Notes: a model not told the origin generated them from the sequence alone. A DNA stretch of 64,000 nucleotides from Streptomyces coacervatus (GCF_029223485.1 NZ_JARHTP010000025.1:62001-126000), one strand, 5' to 3'; positions 50,351 through 59,605 are shown, counted from the first letter of the stretch. Program-made: numbers and translations.

Positions 50351-50822
50351 GGCCGCCACGCTAGGCCCCATCCGGCGGCCAGGGAAGGCGGGGCGGTCCC
50401 ACGCGGCCCGTATACCCCTCCGGTCACACTTCTGTCACAGGATCACGACAGGTGTTTCGGCTCCCGGGACATCAACTGCCGCGCAGTCGGCGTCACACGT
50501 ACGAGCGGTTCCGTGCCTGTTCCATAGGCCTTCCGCAGGCAATCGAACGTAATTCCCGCGTGTCGCGACCGCTCTCCGAAAAGCCCGTCGGAAAGTGCCG
50601 TGAGAACTGCCCCGGACTTCTTTCCGGTCCGATTCCGGGCGGGTTCGTGAGAGCTGACACCGCAGCTGACACCGCGTAGGAAATGCACGGTTCCAGCACA
50701 GAACCCCCGCACGCCCTCTGTCGGAGCGCGCGGCGGCGCGCGCATCATGACGTGAGCTCGCGGACCTGTGCGCGCGGGCTTCGGCGGACCCGGGGCGCGA
50801 CGAGCGAAGGGGCGAGCGAGCG
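50351..50822. other. Intergenic region upstream of ctaD
   Basis: 472 nt without a supportable gene. It contains a 12-nt direct repeat AGCTGACACCGC (50652-50675) and a GCGCGCGGCGGCGCGCGC hairpin-like stretch (50736-50752). The final 60 nt are GC-rich with GGGGCGAGCGAGCG before the ctaD ATG, a poor ribosome site. Promoters for ctaD and, leftward, for the inhibitor are expected here. Confidence 0.45.
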
Positions 50823-52514
50823 ATGGGAACCCAGACCGTGCATCCGGCGGCGCGACCGGTGCCGACCAGTCAGGGACAGGTGATCGTCGACTGGCTGACG
50901 ACCACCGACCACAAGAAGATCGGGCACCTGTACCTGATCACAGCGTTCCTGTTCTTCCTGGTCGGCGGGGTCATGGCGTTGCTGATGCGGGCCGAACTCG
51001 CCCGGCCCGGGCTGCAGATCATGGACAGCAACCAGTACAACCAGCTGTTCACGATGCACGGCACGATCATGCTGCTGCTGTTCGCGACCCCGGCCTTCGC
51101 GGGCTTCGCCAACGAACTGATGCCCCTGCAGATCGGTTCCCCCGACGTCGCCTTCCCCCGGCTGAACATGCTGTCGTACTGGTTCTTCCTGTTCGGCGGC
51201 CTGATCGTGCTCAGTTCGCTGGTCGTGCCCGGCGGCCCCGCCGCCTTCGGCTGGTTCGCCTATGCGCCGCTGAACAGCGCGGTGCGCTCACCCGGTGTCG
51301 GACCCGACCTGTGGATCATGGGGCTGGCGCTGGCCGGCTTCGGCACGATCCTCGGCGCGGTCAACTTCATCACCACCATCATCGGGATGCGCTGCCCCGG
51401 CATGACCATGTTCCGGATGCCGATCTTCGTGTGGAACACGCTCTTCACGTCGATCCTGATCCTGATGGCGTTCCCGGTGCTCGCGGCCGCGCTGCTGTGT
51501 CTGGAGGCGGACCGGCGGTTCGGTGCGCAGGTCTTCGACTCGGCCAACGGCGGGGCGCTGCTGTGGCAGCACCTGTTCTGGTTCTTCGGCCATCCCGAGG
51601 TGTACATCATCGCGCTGCCGTTCTTCGGCATCATCACGGAGATCCTCCCGGTCTTCAGCCGCAAGCCGCTCTTCGGCTATCTGACGCTGATCGGCGCGAC
51701 GATGGCGATCACCGGTCTGTCGGTGGTGGTGTGGGCGCACCACATGTTCGTCACCGGCTCGGTGCTGCTGCCGTTCTTCTCCTTCATGACCTTCCTCATC
51801 GCCGTGCCCACCGGCGTGAAGTTCTTCAACTGGATCGGCACCATGCTCAAGGGCTCGCTGTCCTTCGAGACACCGATGCTGTGGGCGTGCGGCTTCCTGG
51901 TGACGTTCCTGTTCGGCGGTCTGACCGGGGTGATCCTGGCGTCGCCGCCGCTGGACTTCCACGTCTCGGACTCGTACTTCGTCGTCGCGCACTTCCACTA
52001 CGTGGTGTTCGGCACGGTCGTCTTCGCGATCTTCGGCGGCTTCTTCTTCTGGTGGCCCAAGTTCACCGGGAAGATGCTCGACGAGCGGCTGGGCAAGATC
52101 CAGTTCTGGACGCTCTTCGTCGGCTTCCACACCACGTTCCTGGTGCAGCACTGGCTGGGCGCGGAGGGCATGCCACGGCGGTACGCCGACTATCTCGCGG
52201 CGGACGGCTTCACGGCCCTCAACACCGTCTCGACGATCGGCGCCTTCCTGCTCGGCATGTCGACACTGCCGTTTCTCTACAACGTCTGGAAGACCGCAAA
52301 GTACGGCGAGAAGGTCGAGGTCGACGACCCCTGGGGCTACGGCCGCTCCCTGGAGTGGGCGACCTCCTGCCCGCCGCCGCGGCACAACTTCACGACGCTG
52401 CCCCGGGTCCGCTCCGAGTCCCCGGCGTTCGACCTGCACCATCCGGACTTCGCGGCGGAGCCTCAGGAGCCTGTCGGAGCAGAGCGCGAGTCAGGCGGTC
52501 CCGAGCCGTCGTGA
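50823..52514 (+). CDS. ctaD: Cytochrome c oxidase subunit I
   Basis: 563 residues with twelve helices of the aa3-type heme-copper oxidase. Heme a ligands are in FTMHGTIMLLLF and HFHYVVFG. CuB ligands are in FFGHPEVYI (with the cross-linked Tyr) and VVVWAHHMFVTG. K-channel residues are in MTFLIAVPTGVKFFNW. It is complete and should be functional, but subunit II, III and IV genes (ctaC, ctaE, ctaF) are absent from the window, so this is an orphan copy. Its 3' end overlaps the convergent WYL regulator by 125 nt. Confidence 0.95.
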   Translation: MGTQTVHPAARPVPTSQGQVIVDWLTTTDHKKIGHLYLITAFLFFLVGGVMALLMRAELARPGLQIMDSNQYNQLFTMHGTIMLLLFATPAFAGFANELMPLQIGSPDVAFPRLNMLSYWFFLFGGLIVLSSLVVPGGPAAFGWFAYAPLNSAVRSPGVGPDLWIMGLALAGFGTILGAVNFITTIIGMRCPGMTMFRMPIFVWNTLFTSILILMAFPVLAAALLCLEADRRFGAQVFDSANGGALLWQHLFWFFGHPEVYIIALPFFGIITEILPVFSRKPLFGYLTLIGATMAITGLSVVVWAHHMFVTGSVLLPFFSFMTFLIAVPTGVKFFNWIGTMLKGSLSFETPMLWACGFLVTFLFGGLTGVILASPPLDFHVSDSYFVVAHFHYVVFGTVVFAIFGGFFFWWPKFTGKMLDERLGKIQFWTLFVGFHTTFLVQHWLGAEGMPRRYADYLAADGFTALNTVSTIGAFLLGMSTLPFLYNVWKTAKYGEKVEVDDPWGYGRSLEWATSCPPPRHNFTTLPRVRSESPAFDLHHPDFAAEPQEPVGAERESGGPEPS

Positions 52515-53433
52515 TCGCCTCGGTCAGTTCGGCGGGCTCCAGCACCTCGAACTCGAAGCCCATCATCATCACGTGAATCACCATCACATCGAGGCCGGCG
52601 GCACCGGTGCGCAGGATGCAGCTGTCGGGGCCGTCCGCCTCCAGCTGCCCCGCCGAGGGCGAGATGCGCTCCGCGGCCTCTTCCAGGGGCACCAGCAGCC
52701 GGATGACGGCATGTGAGGCGTACGCGCGCGTGGAGACGCCCTTGGAGACATACGCGGCGAGGTCCTCGGCGGGCGGGGTGCGCGGGGCGAAGCGCGGGCC
52801 GTGCGGCGGCTTCGGGGTGATGCGGTCGACGCGGAACGTACGCCAGTCGTCGCGGTCGAGGTCCCAGGCGACCAGATACCAGCGGCGCTCGGTGCACACC
52901 AGGCGGTGCGGTTCGACGGTACGGCGGGTGGAGGTGCCACCGTGGTCGTTGTACTCGAAGCGCAGGCGTTCGGCGTCGCGGCAGAGGTTGGCCAGTTCGG
53001 TGAGGACCGCCGGGTCGACTGCGGAGGGCTGGGGGCCGCGCAGCATCGGCACGGTGAAGGCGTTGAGGGCGCCCACCCGGCGGCGCAGCCTGCTCGGCAG
53101 CACCTGCTCCAGCTTGGCGAGGGCCCGTACGGAGGTCTCGCCGATGCCCTCGATGCCCTGCCCGGCGGCCGTGCGCAGCCCGACGGCGACGGCGACCGCC
53201 TCGTCGTCGTCAAGGAGCAGCGGCGGCAGCTCGGCGCCCGCGCCCAGCTGGTAGCCGCCGCCGGTGCCGGGGCTGGCGTTGACGGGGTAGCCCAGCTCGC
53301 GCAGCCGGTCGACGTCGCGGCGCACGGTGCGCGGGGTGACGCCGAGGCGGTCGGCGAGGTCGGCGCCGGACCATTCGCGGTGGGCCTGGACGAGCGAGAG
53401 CAGGCGCAGGAGTCGTGCCGAGGTCTCCAACAT
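52390..53433 (-). CDS. HTH-WYL transcriptional regulator
   Basis: 347 residues from ATG 53433. The N-terminal DeoR-like HTH is LVQAHREWSGADLADRLGVTPRTVRRDVDRLRELGYPV (part shown here to ~55). A WYL domain (~140-300) follows with EPHRLVCTERRWYLVAWDL and VDRITPKPP, and a WCX C-terminal extension closes it. WYL proteins sense nucleic-acid or nucleotide ligands and commonly repress or activate adjacent genes. The last ~40 residues (APEAPPRSPDGAGRTP) are low complexity and overlap the 3' end of ctaD on the other strand; a shorter form may be the real core. Confidence 0.85.
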   Translation of the reverse strand: MLETSARLLRLLSLVQAHREWSGADLADRLGVTPRTVRRDVDRLRELGYPVNASPGTGGGYQLGAGAELPPLLLDDDEAVAVAVGLRTAAGQGIEGIGETSVRALAKLEQVLPSRLRRRVGALNAFTVPMLRGPQPSAVDPAVLTELANLCRDAERLRFEYNDHGGTSTRRTVEPHRLVCTERRWYLVAWDLDRDDWRTFRVDRITPKPPHGPRFAPRTPPAEDLAAYVSKGVSTRAYASHAVIRLLVPLEEAAERISPSAGQLEADGPDSCILRTGAAGLDVMVIHVMMMGFEFEVLEPAELTEAITTARDRLTRALLRQAPEAPPRSPDGAGRTPGTRSGPGAAS

Positions 53434-53472
53434 GGGTCCGAGTCTGCCAGGAGTTGCGGACAGCAACTGTCC

Positions 53473-54288
53473 TCAAGGGTGCCTGGTGCGGGCCACCGCG
53501 GTGACGGACACGGACAGGTCGTTGTCCCGCGTGTAGTACGGCCCGGCCTCCACCGCACCGTACGGCGCGTCCACGCGCACGCGTGGATAGGTGAACACGG
53601 GCTTCTTGTCCGCCACGTCGTCGAGCAGCCGCGCGACCCGCACCGCCGGTCCCGCCTCCCCCGTGGGCCGCAGCCACAGGTCCCACACGCCCGGCTCCAG
53701 GGCGCCGTACACCACCTTGAAGCGGAACTCGGTGCGGTCGGCGAGGAGTTCGGCCCGGCGCGCGGGGACGGGCGCGTGCCGGCCGCGGAGCTCCGCGTAC
53801 GCGTCCGGGCCCAGCCCGATGCCGTACACCCGCCCCGGCACCGTCAACACGCCCTGTTTGATGCGCAGTTCGCCCGCCTCGGCGTGCGGGGCGCGCAGCC
53901 AGCTGCGGACGGTGAGGTTGCCCTGCCGGGTCGCGTACGGGATACGGACGGCGACATGGCCGCGGGAGCCGCTGGGTGTCCGGGCTGCGAGCGAGCGCAG
54001 GTCGGTGACGCCGGGCACCAGGCGGCGGGGCTCACCGGCGTCCACGCGCGCGTAGGCGTCCCAGCGGCCCTCGGGGAGGGCGACGATGCTGGGCAGCGCG
54101 GCGCGCAGCCGGCCGTCCGCGGCGGGGGCCAGCGGCAGATACACCTCGTCATGCCCGTCGCGGCGGCGCAGCACAAGCAGGGCCGTGGCCGATTCCCCGA
54201 CCGCGAGGACGTCGAAGGTGAGCCCGCCGGCGGAGTCGGCGATGCAGTCGGCACGCAGCGGTGTGGACTGCGGGGCCAACGTTGTCAT
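53473..54288 (-). CDS. Conserved hypothetical, beta-rich
   Basis: 271 residues with no signal peptide or membrane helix. The predicted beta-strand pattern (LRADCIADSAGGLTFDVLAV, REVYLPLAPA-like segments) suggests two Ig-like or jelly-roll sandwiches of the kind attached to cell-wall glycosyltransferases, but no catalytic motif is visible. I cannot assign it. It sits between the WYL regulator and the Liv-type lipoprotein gene, same strand, and could be controlled by the former. Confidence 0.65.
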   Translation of the reverse strand: MTTLAPQSTPLRADCIADSAGGLTFDVLAVGESATALLVLRRRDGHDEVYLPLAPAADGRLRAALPSIVALPEGRWDAYARVDAGEPRRLVPGVTDLRSLAARTPSGSRGHVAVRIPYATRQGNLTVRSWLRAPHAEAGELRIKQGVLTVPGRVYGIGLGPDAYAELRGRHAPVPARRAELLADRTEFRFKVVYGALEPGVWDLWLRPTGEAGPAVRVARLLDDVADKKPVFTYPRVRVDAPYGAVEAGPYYTRDNDLSVSVTAVARTRHP

Positions 54289-54379
54289 GCGGTACGGATC
54301 CCTTCTGGCACTGTTCCTTGGTTAGACCGGCGAACAGGCACTTTGGTTGCCCTTTACCCGGACCATGGCTGGTACAGGG

Positions 54380-55681
54380 CTACGGCTGGTAGGGGATCTG
54401 CGGCACGTCGAAACAGTTGCTGTTCATGTCTCCCTGGGACACCCAGCCCTTGCCGTCCTGCCAGCGGGCCACCGACAGACAGGTCCTGCGGTCCTTGGGC
54501 GGCTCGGCCAGCCGCTCGAAGGCGACGGGCACCAGCAGCCCCCCGGCGGTGTAGTTCTCGCTGCGGTTCATGAAGGCGTCGACGCACGCGCGCGTGACGC
54601 CTGTTTGCGCGCAGGACTTCGCCGCGTCCGTGAACCACATGGCGGCCGCCCAGCCCTCCAACTGCCACTGGGAGTGCGTCTTCAGGCTCTTGGTGGCGTC
54701 CCGGAACTGCCGTACGGCCTCGTTGCCCGTGTCCTCGTAGTTGCGGCTGGAGCCGGTCGCCCAGAGGGCGTTGCGGCAGCGCGGGGAGTCCTTGTAGTCG
54801 TCGGGGACGGTGGACGTCCAGTTCTGTACGTTCGTGACCTTGGCGGTGACCTTGGCGCCGACCTCGTCCATCGCCCTGCACAGCTGGGCGTTGCCGTGCG
54901 TGTCGATGGCGTCGAAGACCAGATCGGCGCCCTGCTCCTTCAAGTCTGCTGCGGCGGCACGGAAGTTGGGCAGGGCGAAGTCGACCTGCTCGGTGACCAC
55001 CTTGTAGCCCTCGGCCTTCAGGCCGCGCTCGACGAGCCGGGCGTAGGCGGCGGACGCGGCCTGGTTGTAGGAGACGACCGCGGCCGTACGGGCGCCCTTC
55101 TCGCGCTTGAAGTAGCGGTAGACCTCGGTGCCGCCGTAGAGGTTGCCGTCCCAGCCGGGGGTGCCGTTCCTGGGCGCGAGGCTGCCGTAGATGCCGTAGA
55201 GGTGCGGCCAGGTGTCGTAGGCGGCGCCGATGGGCTGGCCGCCGATGTCGGGCACGCGCGCGTGGGAGACGCGGGAGGCGCCCGCGTAGTCCAGGGCGGT
55301 GGTGGCGACCAGGGCGACGACGTTGTCGTCGTCGATCAGCTGGTGCACACAGGTGTTGTTGCCGACGCCGCTGCCGCCGTCGTCGCACGCGCGCACCTCG
55401 ACCGGGTGGCCGTCGATGCCCCCGCGCGCGTCGAGACGGTCGAAGAAGGCCTTGGCGCCGTCGCGCGGGCCGGTGAAGGTGTTGCCGCCGACCGGGCTGG
55501 TGGCGCTGGTGATGATGCCGACGCGGATGGGCATGCCACTGGTCGGCGCGGGCGCGTTCGTCCGGCCGCCGTGCTCGAAGTCGCTCTCCGGCAGGCGGCT
55601 GCCGCAGGCCGTGCCCAGAAGGAGCAGCAGCGCCGCGGCAGCTGCGTGCTCAGCAGCCCGGGAGGGCCGACGCCGAGGCAT
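54380..55681 (-). CDS. Branched-chain-type ABC substrate-binding lipoprotein
   Basis: 433 residues from ATG 55681. A signal peptide with lipobox LLGTAC (Cys ~26) precedes a type I periplasmic-binding fold (Peripla_BP_6): RVGIITSATSPVGGNTF, VNALVATTALDYAG-like VVALVATTALDYAG and DLVFDAIDTHGNAQLC. This family binds branched-chain amino acids, amides or urea. It should serve the LivHMG/LivF proteins encoded divergently at 56849-60336. Its start overlaps the end of the upstream lipoprotein gene by 32 nt. Ligand unknown. Confidence 0.88.
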   Translation of the reverse strand: MPRRRPSRAAEHAAAAALLLLLGTACGSRLPESDFEHGGRTNAPAPTSGMPIRVGIITSATSPVGGNTFTGPRDGAKAFFDRLDARGGIDGHPVEVRACDDGGSGVGNNTCVHQLIDDDNVVALVATTALDYAGASRVSHARVPDIGGQPIGAAYDTWPHLYGIYGSLAPRNGTPGWDGNLYGGTEVYRYFKREKGARTAAVVSYNQAASAAYARLVERGLKAEGYKVVTEQVDFALPNFRAAAADLKEQGADLVFDAIDTHGNAQLCRAMDEVGAKVTAKVTNVQNWTSTVPDDYKDSPRCRNALWATGSSRNYEDTGNEAVRQFRDATKSLKTHSQWQLEGWAAAMWFTDAAKSCAQTGVTRACVDAFMNRSENYTAGGLLVPVAFERLAEPPKDRRTCLSVARWQDGKGWVSQGDMNSNCFDVPQIPYQP

Positions 55682-56225
55682 TGCCGCTCATGGCGACCAG
55701 TGCGCAGAGCGTGTTGACGGAGACCTTCCAGGTGCCGTTCTGCTGGACGGACGTCCCGGACGCGTTCGGCAGCGCGGTGGCGCCCTTGAGGGTGAGGTTG
55801 TACGTCACGGTCGCCTTGGTCGGCGAGGTGAAGTCGACCTTCGTCACCTGGGCCTGCACCTGCCCGCCGCGCTGGTCACCGCCGAAGGCCTGCAGGACCG
55901 GCGCCATCCTGTCGCCGTTCTCCAGGATGGCCAGCTTCTCCTTGGCAGAGGTCTTCGGGTCGAAGAACTTCGCCCAGTTCTGCTTGATCTCCTTCGTGGC
56001 GGCCGCCGGATCCGCGGGCGCGGTGGCCGGCGCGCTCGTCGTCTTCTGCACGGACGGAGTGGGCGGTGTGCTCTGGCTCCCGCCGCCGCTGTTGTCGCTG
56101 CACGCCGCGAGGACCGGGGCGAGGATGAGAACGAGGGCGGCCAGCGCCGCCGTACCCCGTCCCGCCGCCCTTGGGCCGCGCCCCGCTGTTGCTTTCCCCC
56201 GCCTGAGGTCGCTCCCGAGAACCAT
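55650..56225 (-). CDS. Small lipoprotein, DUF-type
   Basis: 191 residues from ATG 56225 (alternative GTG 12 nt upstream). An Arg-rich twin-start signal peptide ends in lipobox PVLAAC. A Ser/Thr/Pro linker precedes a folded domain of ~120 residues with KEKLAILENGDRMAPVLQAF and TVTYNLTLKG, resembling the 'low-molecular-weight antigen MTB12' type of mycobacterial secreted protein. It overlaps the Liv-type binding protein gene and is cotranscribed. Possibly an accessory surface component of that importer. Confidence 0.75.
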   Translation of the reverse strand: MVLGSDLRRGKATAGRGPRAAGRGTAALAALVLILAPVLAACSDNSGGGSQSTPPTPSVQKTTSAPATAPADPAAATKEIKQNWAKFFDPKTSAKEKLAILENGDRMAPVLQAFGGDQRGGQVQAQVTKVDFTSPTKATVTYNLTLKGATALPNASGTSVQQNGTWKVSVNTLCALVAMSGNASASALPGC

Positions 56226-56360
56226 CTGGCTCACCACCGGGTGTCGGTCCGGGCAAGGTGCGCCCGGTGCTTTCAGGGTCAGCTTCCAGAAGGCATAGTG
56301 CAAGCCATTGGCTGACATGGACAGACACACGACGTGTGTGGAGCCGAGTAGGAGCCAACG

Positions 56361-56837
56361 ATGCGGACAGGCCGACTGCGGACAGTGCACCCCGCCCTGT
56401 GGGCCGGCTGGGCCGCGCTCGCCACGGGAGCGGTGCTGTGCGTCATCGGCTGGTACGGCATCTCCGGCGAACGCTACGCCGAACGGCAGCTGCCCTACCT
56501 CGCCTCCTGCACAGTCCCCGGCGCCGCGCTGATCATCGCCGGGTCGGTGCTGCTCACCCATGGGCGGGGCGTCATCGCCGCCGCGCGCGTGGAGGAGCTG
56601 TACGGCCTCCTGGTCGCCGCCGAGTCCGCCGACGCCGACGAGTCCGCGCAGGCGGCCGCCCTGCCCCTCGCGGTCAGCGGGGAGCTGCTGATGGTGCCGG
56701 GCGGCACGCTGTGGCACCGCGCGGACTGCCCGTTGGTCTCCGGGAAGGTGGAAGCGGTGCCGGTGGACGCGAAACTGCTGGCGAGCGGCGAGCTGGGCCC
56801 GTGCCCGATCTGCGAGCCCGGCGACGAAACCGACTGA
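56361..56837 (+). CDS. Two-helix membrane protein with His/Cys metal-like site
   Basis: 158 residues. Helices at ~13-33 and ~47-67 are followed by a cytoplasmic domain ending with WHRADCPLVSGK...GELGPCPIC. The C-x(many)-CPxC plus His pattern resembles zinc-binding 'ADA-like' or rubredoxin-knuckle sites. It starts 135 nt from the divergent lipoprotein gene and ends 11 nt before the Liv fusion, so it is the first gene of that operon. Function unknown; regulatory or assembly role inferred from position only. Confidence 0.7.
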   Translation: MRTGRLRTVHPALWAGWAALATGAVLCVIGWYGISGERYAERQLPYLASCTVPGAALIIAGSVLLTHGRGVIAAARVEELYGLLVAAESADADESAQAAALPLAVSGELLMVPGGTLWHRADCPLVSGKVEAVPVDAKLLASGELGPCPICEPGDETD

Positions 56838-56848
56838 AGCCCGCCCTG

Positions 56849-59605
56849 ATGTCCTCCCTGACGTACGACCTCACGCTGGCCGGCCTCTCCGTCGGCAGCG
56901 CGGCCGCGCTCACCGGAATCGGCCTGATCGTGACGTACCGCGCGACCGGCGTGCTCAACTTCGCGCACGGCGCGATCGCGATGGTGTGCGCGTACGATCT
57001 GCGGCAGTGCGTGGTCGCGTGGGGTTGGCCGCTGTGGCTGGCGGCGACGGTGACGCTGGTCGTCCTGGCTCCGGCGATCGGCGTGGTCCTGGAGCGGTTC
57101 GTCTTCCGGCCGCTCGCCGTCCTGGGCAGCGACCCGGCGCAGACGCTCGTCGCCTCCATCGGGGTGTTCGTGCTGCTGGTCGGCGGGGCGGCGCTGGTGT
57201 GGGGGCAGGGGGCCCGGGACGACGCCCCGGAACTGGTGTCGGAGGACCCCTGGGGCCAACTGGCCGTGGTGCTCGTGCTGGCCGTGGGCGTCGGGGCGGT
57301 GATCCGTTGGACGCGGTTCGGGCGGGAGCTGCGGGCCGTGGTCGACGACCGGCAGCTCGCGGTGCTCGGCGGGATCGACGCGGACCGGGTGGCGGCGGCG
57401 GGCTGGGCCTTCGGTGCGTTCACGGCGGGCCTGACGGGCGTACTGCTGGCGCCGTACGTGCGCCTGGACCCGTACGGCCTGCCGCTGCTCGTCATGGAGG
57501 TGGTGGCGGTCGCGGTGGCGGCGCGGATGCGGAACCTGCCGGTGGCCGTCGTCGTGGCGCTGGGCATCGGGATCGCACAGAGCCAGCTGACGCGGCTGCA
57601 TCCCTCCGGTTGGGGCGAGCCGCTGCTGCAGGCGGTGGGCGCGAACCTGTTCGTGGTGGCCCTGCTGGTCGCCGCTCTCGTCCTGCCCCGCATCGGTACG
57701 CGCGACGCCCTGCCGCGCACGGCCACCGCGCGCGTGCCGACGCCGCCGGGCGCATGGATCGTGGCCGTCGTGCTGTTCCTGCTCCCGCTGGGCTTCGCGG
57801 GCTCGGACCTGCACACGTCGGTCCAGGTGCCGGCGCTGGGCGTGGTGCTGCTGTCCTTGGTGGTGGTCACCGGCCGCGGCGGCCAGATCTCCCTCGGCCA
57901 GGCGGCTTACGCGGGCCTCGGCGCCCTGTTCACGGCGCTCCTCTCGGCGGGCCGCTTCCCGGGCCTGCCTCAGCACCTGCCCGAACTGGCCGCCCTGGCG
58001 GTGGCGGTCGTCCTGGTGGCTCCCCTGGGCGTCCTGACGGGCTGGCCGGCGATCGGCCGCCAGGGCCTTGCCCTCGCGCTGGCGACGTTCGCGGTGGGCG
58101 TCGGGGTGAGCCGCTTCGTCTTCGCCCAGCCGTACGCCACCTCGGGCCTGTCCCTGGACCGCCCAGTGGGCTTCGACGGCGACCGCGCCTACTACGTCCT
58201 CGAACTGGCCCTGCTGGCAGCCGCGTTGGTGGCCACGCGGGCGCTGCGCAGGGGCCGCACGGGCCGGGCCCTGGCCGCCATGCGGGACCACGAGTCGGGC
58301 GCCTCGGCAGCCGGCGTCCAGGTCCCGTCGCTCAAGCTGCTGGCCTTCGTCTCGGGCGCCGCGCTCGCCGCGCTCGGCGGCGGCATGCTCGGCATTGGCC
58401 TGCGCGCCTTCGACCCGGGCGCCTACGACCCCGTCCGCGGCCTGCTGTGGTTCGCCGCCGTAGTGGTACTGGGCGCCGACAGCACCCTGGGCGCCCTGGC
58501 CGCGGCCGCCCTCCTGGTGGGCCTCGACGCGGGCGCCCGGGGCGGCGTGGCGGCGGCACTGATCGGCGTACTGGCGGTGCTCGTCGGACGCTTCCCCGGG
58601 GGCCCGTACGAGGCACTGCGGACGGCAGCGGGACGACTGCGGCTCAGGCGGCGGGCGAGGCTGACGGAGCTGGGGACGCGGGCACGGGCGCGGCTGCGGC
58701 CGCCGGAGCAACGGGCCGAGCGGCGACCGGCGTTGGCGGAGGCGACGGCGACGGCCCTGCACGAGCCGCTCCGGCGGACACCACCCCCACACCCACAACC
58801 CGCAGCCGCCGACGGCGCTCCGCCCCCACAGGGGCCACCCGCACCCGACCACGAAAGTGGTACGGGCGGTGCGGGTGGGAACACAAACCCGGCCGAAGGC
58901 CGGGTGCACCCCCACACACCCGCACCTACTCTCACAGCCCGCGCCCTCCACGCCCGCTACGGCGGCTTCAAAGCCCTCGACGGAGTCGACCTCACCGTCC
59001 CCCCGGGACAGGTCACCGCCATCGTCGGCCCCAACGGGGCAGGAAAGAGCACCCTGTTCCACTGCCTGGCAGGCACCCTGCGCCCCACACACGGCCAAGT
59101 ACGCCTCGGCACAAGGGACATCACGCGGCTCGCCGCCCACGCCCGCACCCGCCTGGGAATCGCCCGCACCTTCCAACAACTGGCCGTCTTCCCGTCGTTG
59201 ACCGTGGAAGAGAACGTCCGCGTGGGCGCCGAGCAGGGTCGCGTGACCGATCCGACCGCCGTGGACCGGACACTGCGGCTGCTGGGCCTCGACGGACCCG
59301 TCCGGGCCGTCCCCGCCGCAGACCTCCCCACCGGCACGCTGCGCCGCGTAGAGCTGGCCAGGGCCCTCGCCGGCAGCCCCCGCATCCTGCTCCTCGACGA
59401 ACCCGCCGCCGGCCTCGACAGCGCCGAGGTCGCCGCCATGGCCCGCGTCCTGAAGGCACTTGCGGCCGACGGCACCGCGCTGCTCGTCGTAGAGCACGAC
59501 CTCGACCTGGTGGCCGATCTCGCGGACGTCGTGCATGTCATGACCGCGGGTCGCATCATTGCTTCCGGCCCACCGGACCACGTACTGGACGGGGTCGGCA
59601 CATGA
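56849..59605 (+). CDS. Fused LivH-LivM-LivG ABC transporter (permease-permease-ATPase)
   Basis: 918 residues from ATG 56849. Residues ~1-290 are a LivH-type permease (YRATGVLNFAHGAIAMV). Residues ~300-590 are a LivM-type permease (VTGRGGQISLGQAAYAGLGA). After a Pro/His/Gly linker (~595-690) comes a LivG-type ATPase (~690-918) with Walker A GPNGAGKST, Q-loop RTFQQLAVFP, signature-like DLPTGTLRRVELARAL, Walker B RILLLDEP and H-loop VVEHDLDLV. The signature LSGGQ is changed to LPTGT. In E. coli these are three genes. The linker DNA holds two hairpins. A separate LivG start at GTG 58904 is conceivable but has no ribosome site. Confidence 0.85.
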   Translation: MSSLTYDLTLAGLSVGSAAALTGIGLIVTYRATGVLNFAHGAIAMVCAYDLRQCVVAWGWPLWLAATVTLVVLAPAIGVVLERFVFRPLAVLGSDPAQTLVASIGVFVLLVGGAALVWGQGARDDAPELVSEDPWGQLAVVLVLAVGVGAVIRWTRFGRELRAVVDDRQLAVLGGIDADRVAAAGWAFGAFTAGLTGVLLAPYVRLDPYGLPLLVMEVVAVAVAARMRNLPVAVVVALGIGIAQSQLTRLHPSGWGEPLLQAVGANLFVVALLVAALVLPRIGTRDALPRTATARVPTPPGAWIVAVVLFLLPLGFAGSDLHTSVQVPALGVVLLSLVVVTGRGGQISLGQAAYAGLGALFTALLSAGRFPGLPQHLPELAALAVAVVLVAPLGVLTGWPAIGRQGLALALATFAVGVGVSRFVFAQPYATSGLSLDRPVGFDGDRAYYVLELALLAAALVATRALRRGRTGRALAAMRDHESGASAAGVQVPSLKLLAFVSGAALAALGGGMLGIGLRAFDPGAYDPVRGLLWFAAVVVLGADSTLGALAAAALLVGLDAGARGGVAAALIGVLAVLVGRFPGGPYEALRTAAGRLRLRRRARLTELGTRARARLRPPEQRAERRPALAEATATALHEPLRRTPPPHPQPAAADGAPPPQGPPAPDHESGTGGAGGNTNPAEGRVHPHTPAPTLTARALHARYGGFKALDGVDLTVPPGQVTAIVGPNGAGKSTLFHCLAGTLRPTHGQVRLGTRDITRLAAHARTRLGIARTFQQLAVFPSLTVEENVRVGAEQGRVTDPTAVDRTLRLLGLDGPVRAVPAADLPTGTLRRVELARALAGSPRILLLDEPAAGLDSAEVAAMARVLKALAADGTALLVVEHDLDLVADLADVVHVMTAGRIIASGPPDHVLDGVGT
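58835..58904. repeat. Paired palindromes in Liv fusion linker
   Basis: First structure: outer stem CCACCCGCACC / GGTGCGGGTGG (58835-58845 / 58868-58878) with inner ACCAC-GAAA-GTGGT (58848-58861). Second: CCCGGCC-GAA-GGCCGGG (58888-58904). Both are translated within the linker between LivM- and LivG-like parts. Confidence 0.75.
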
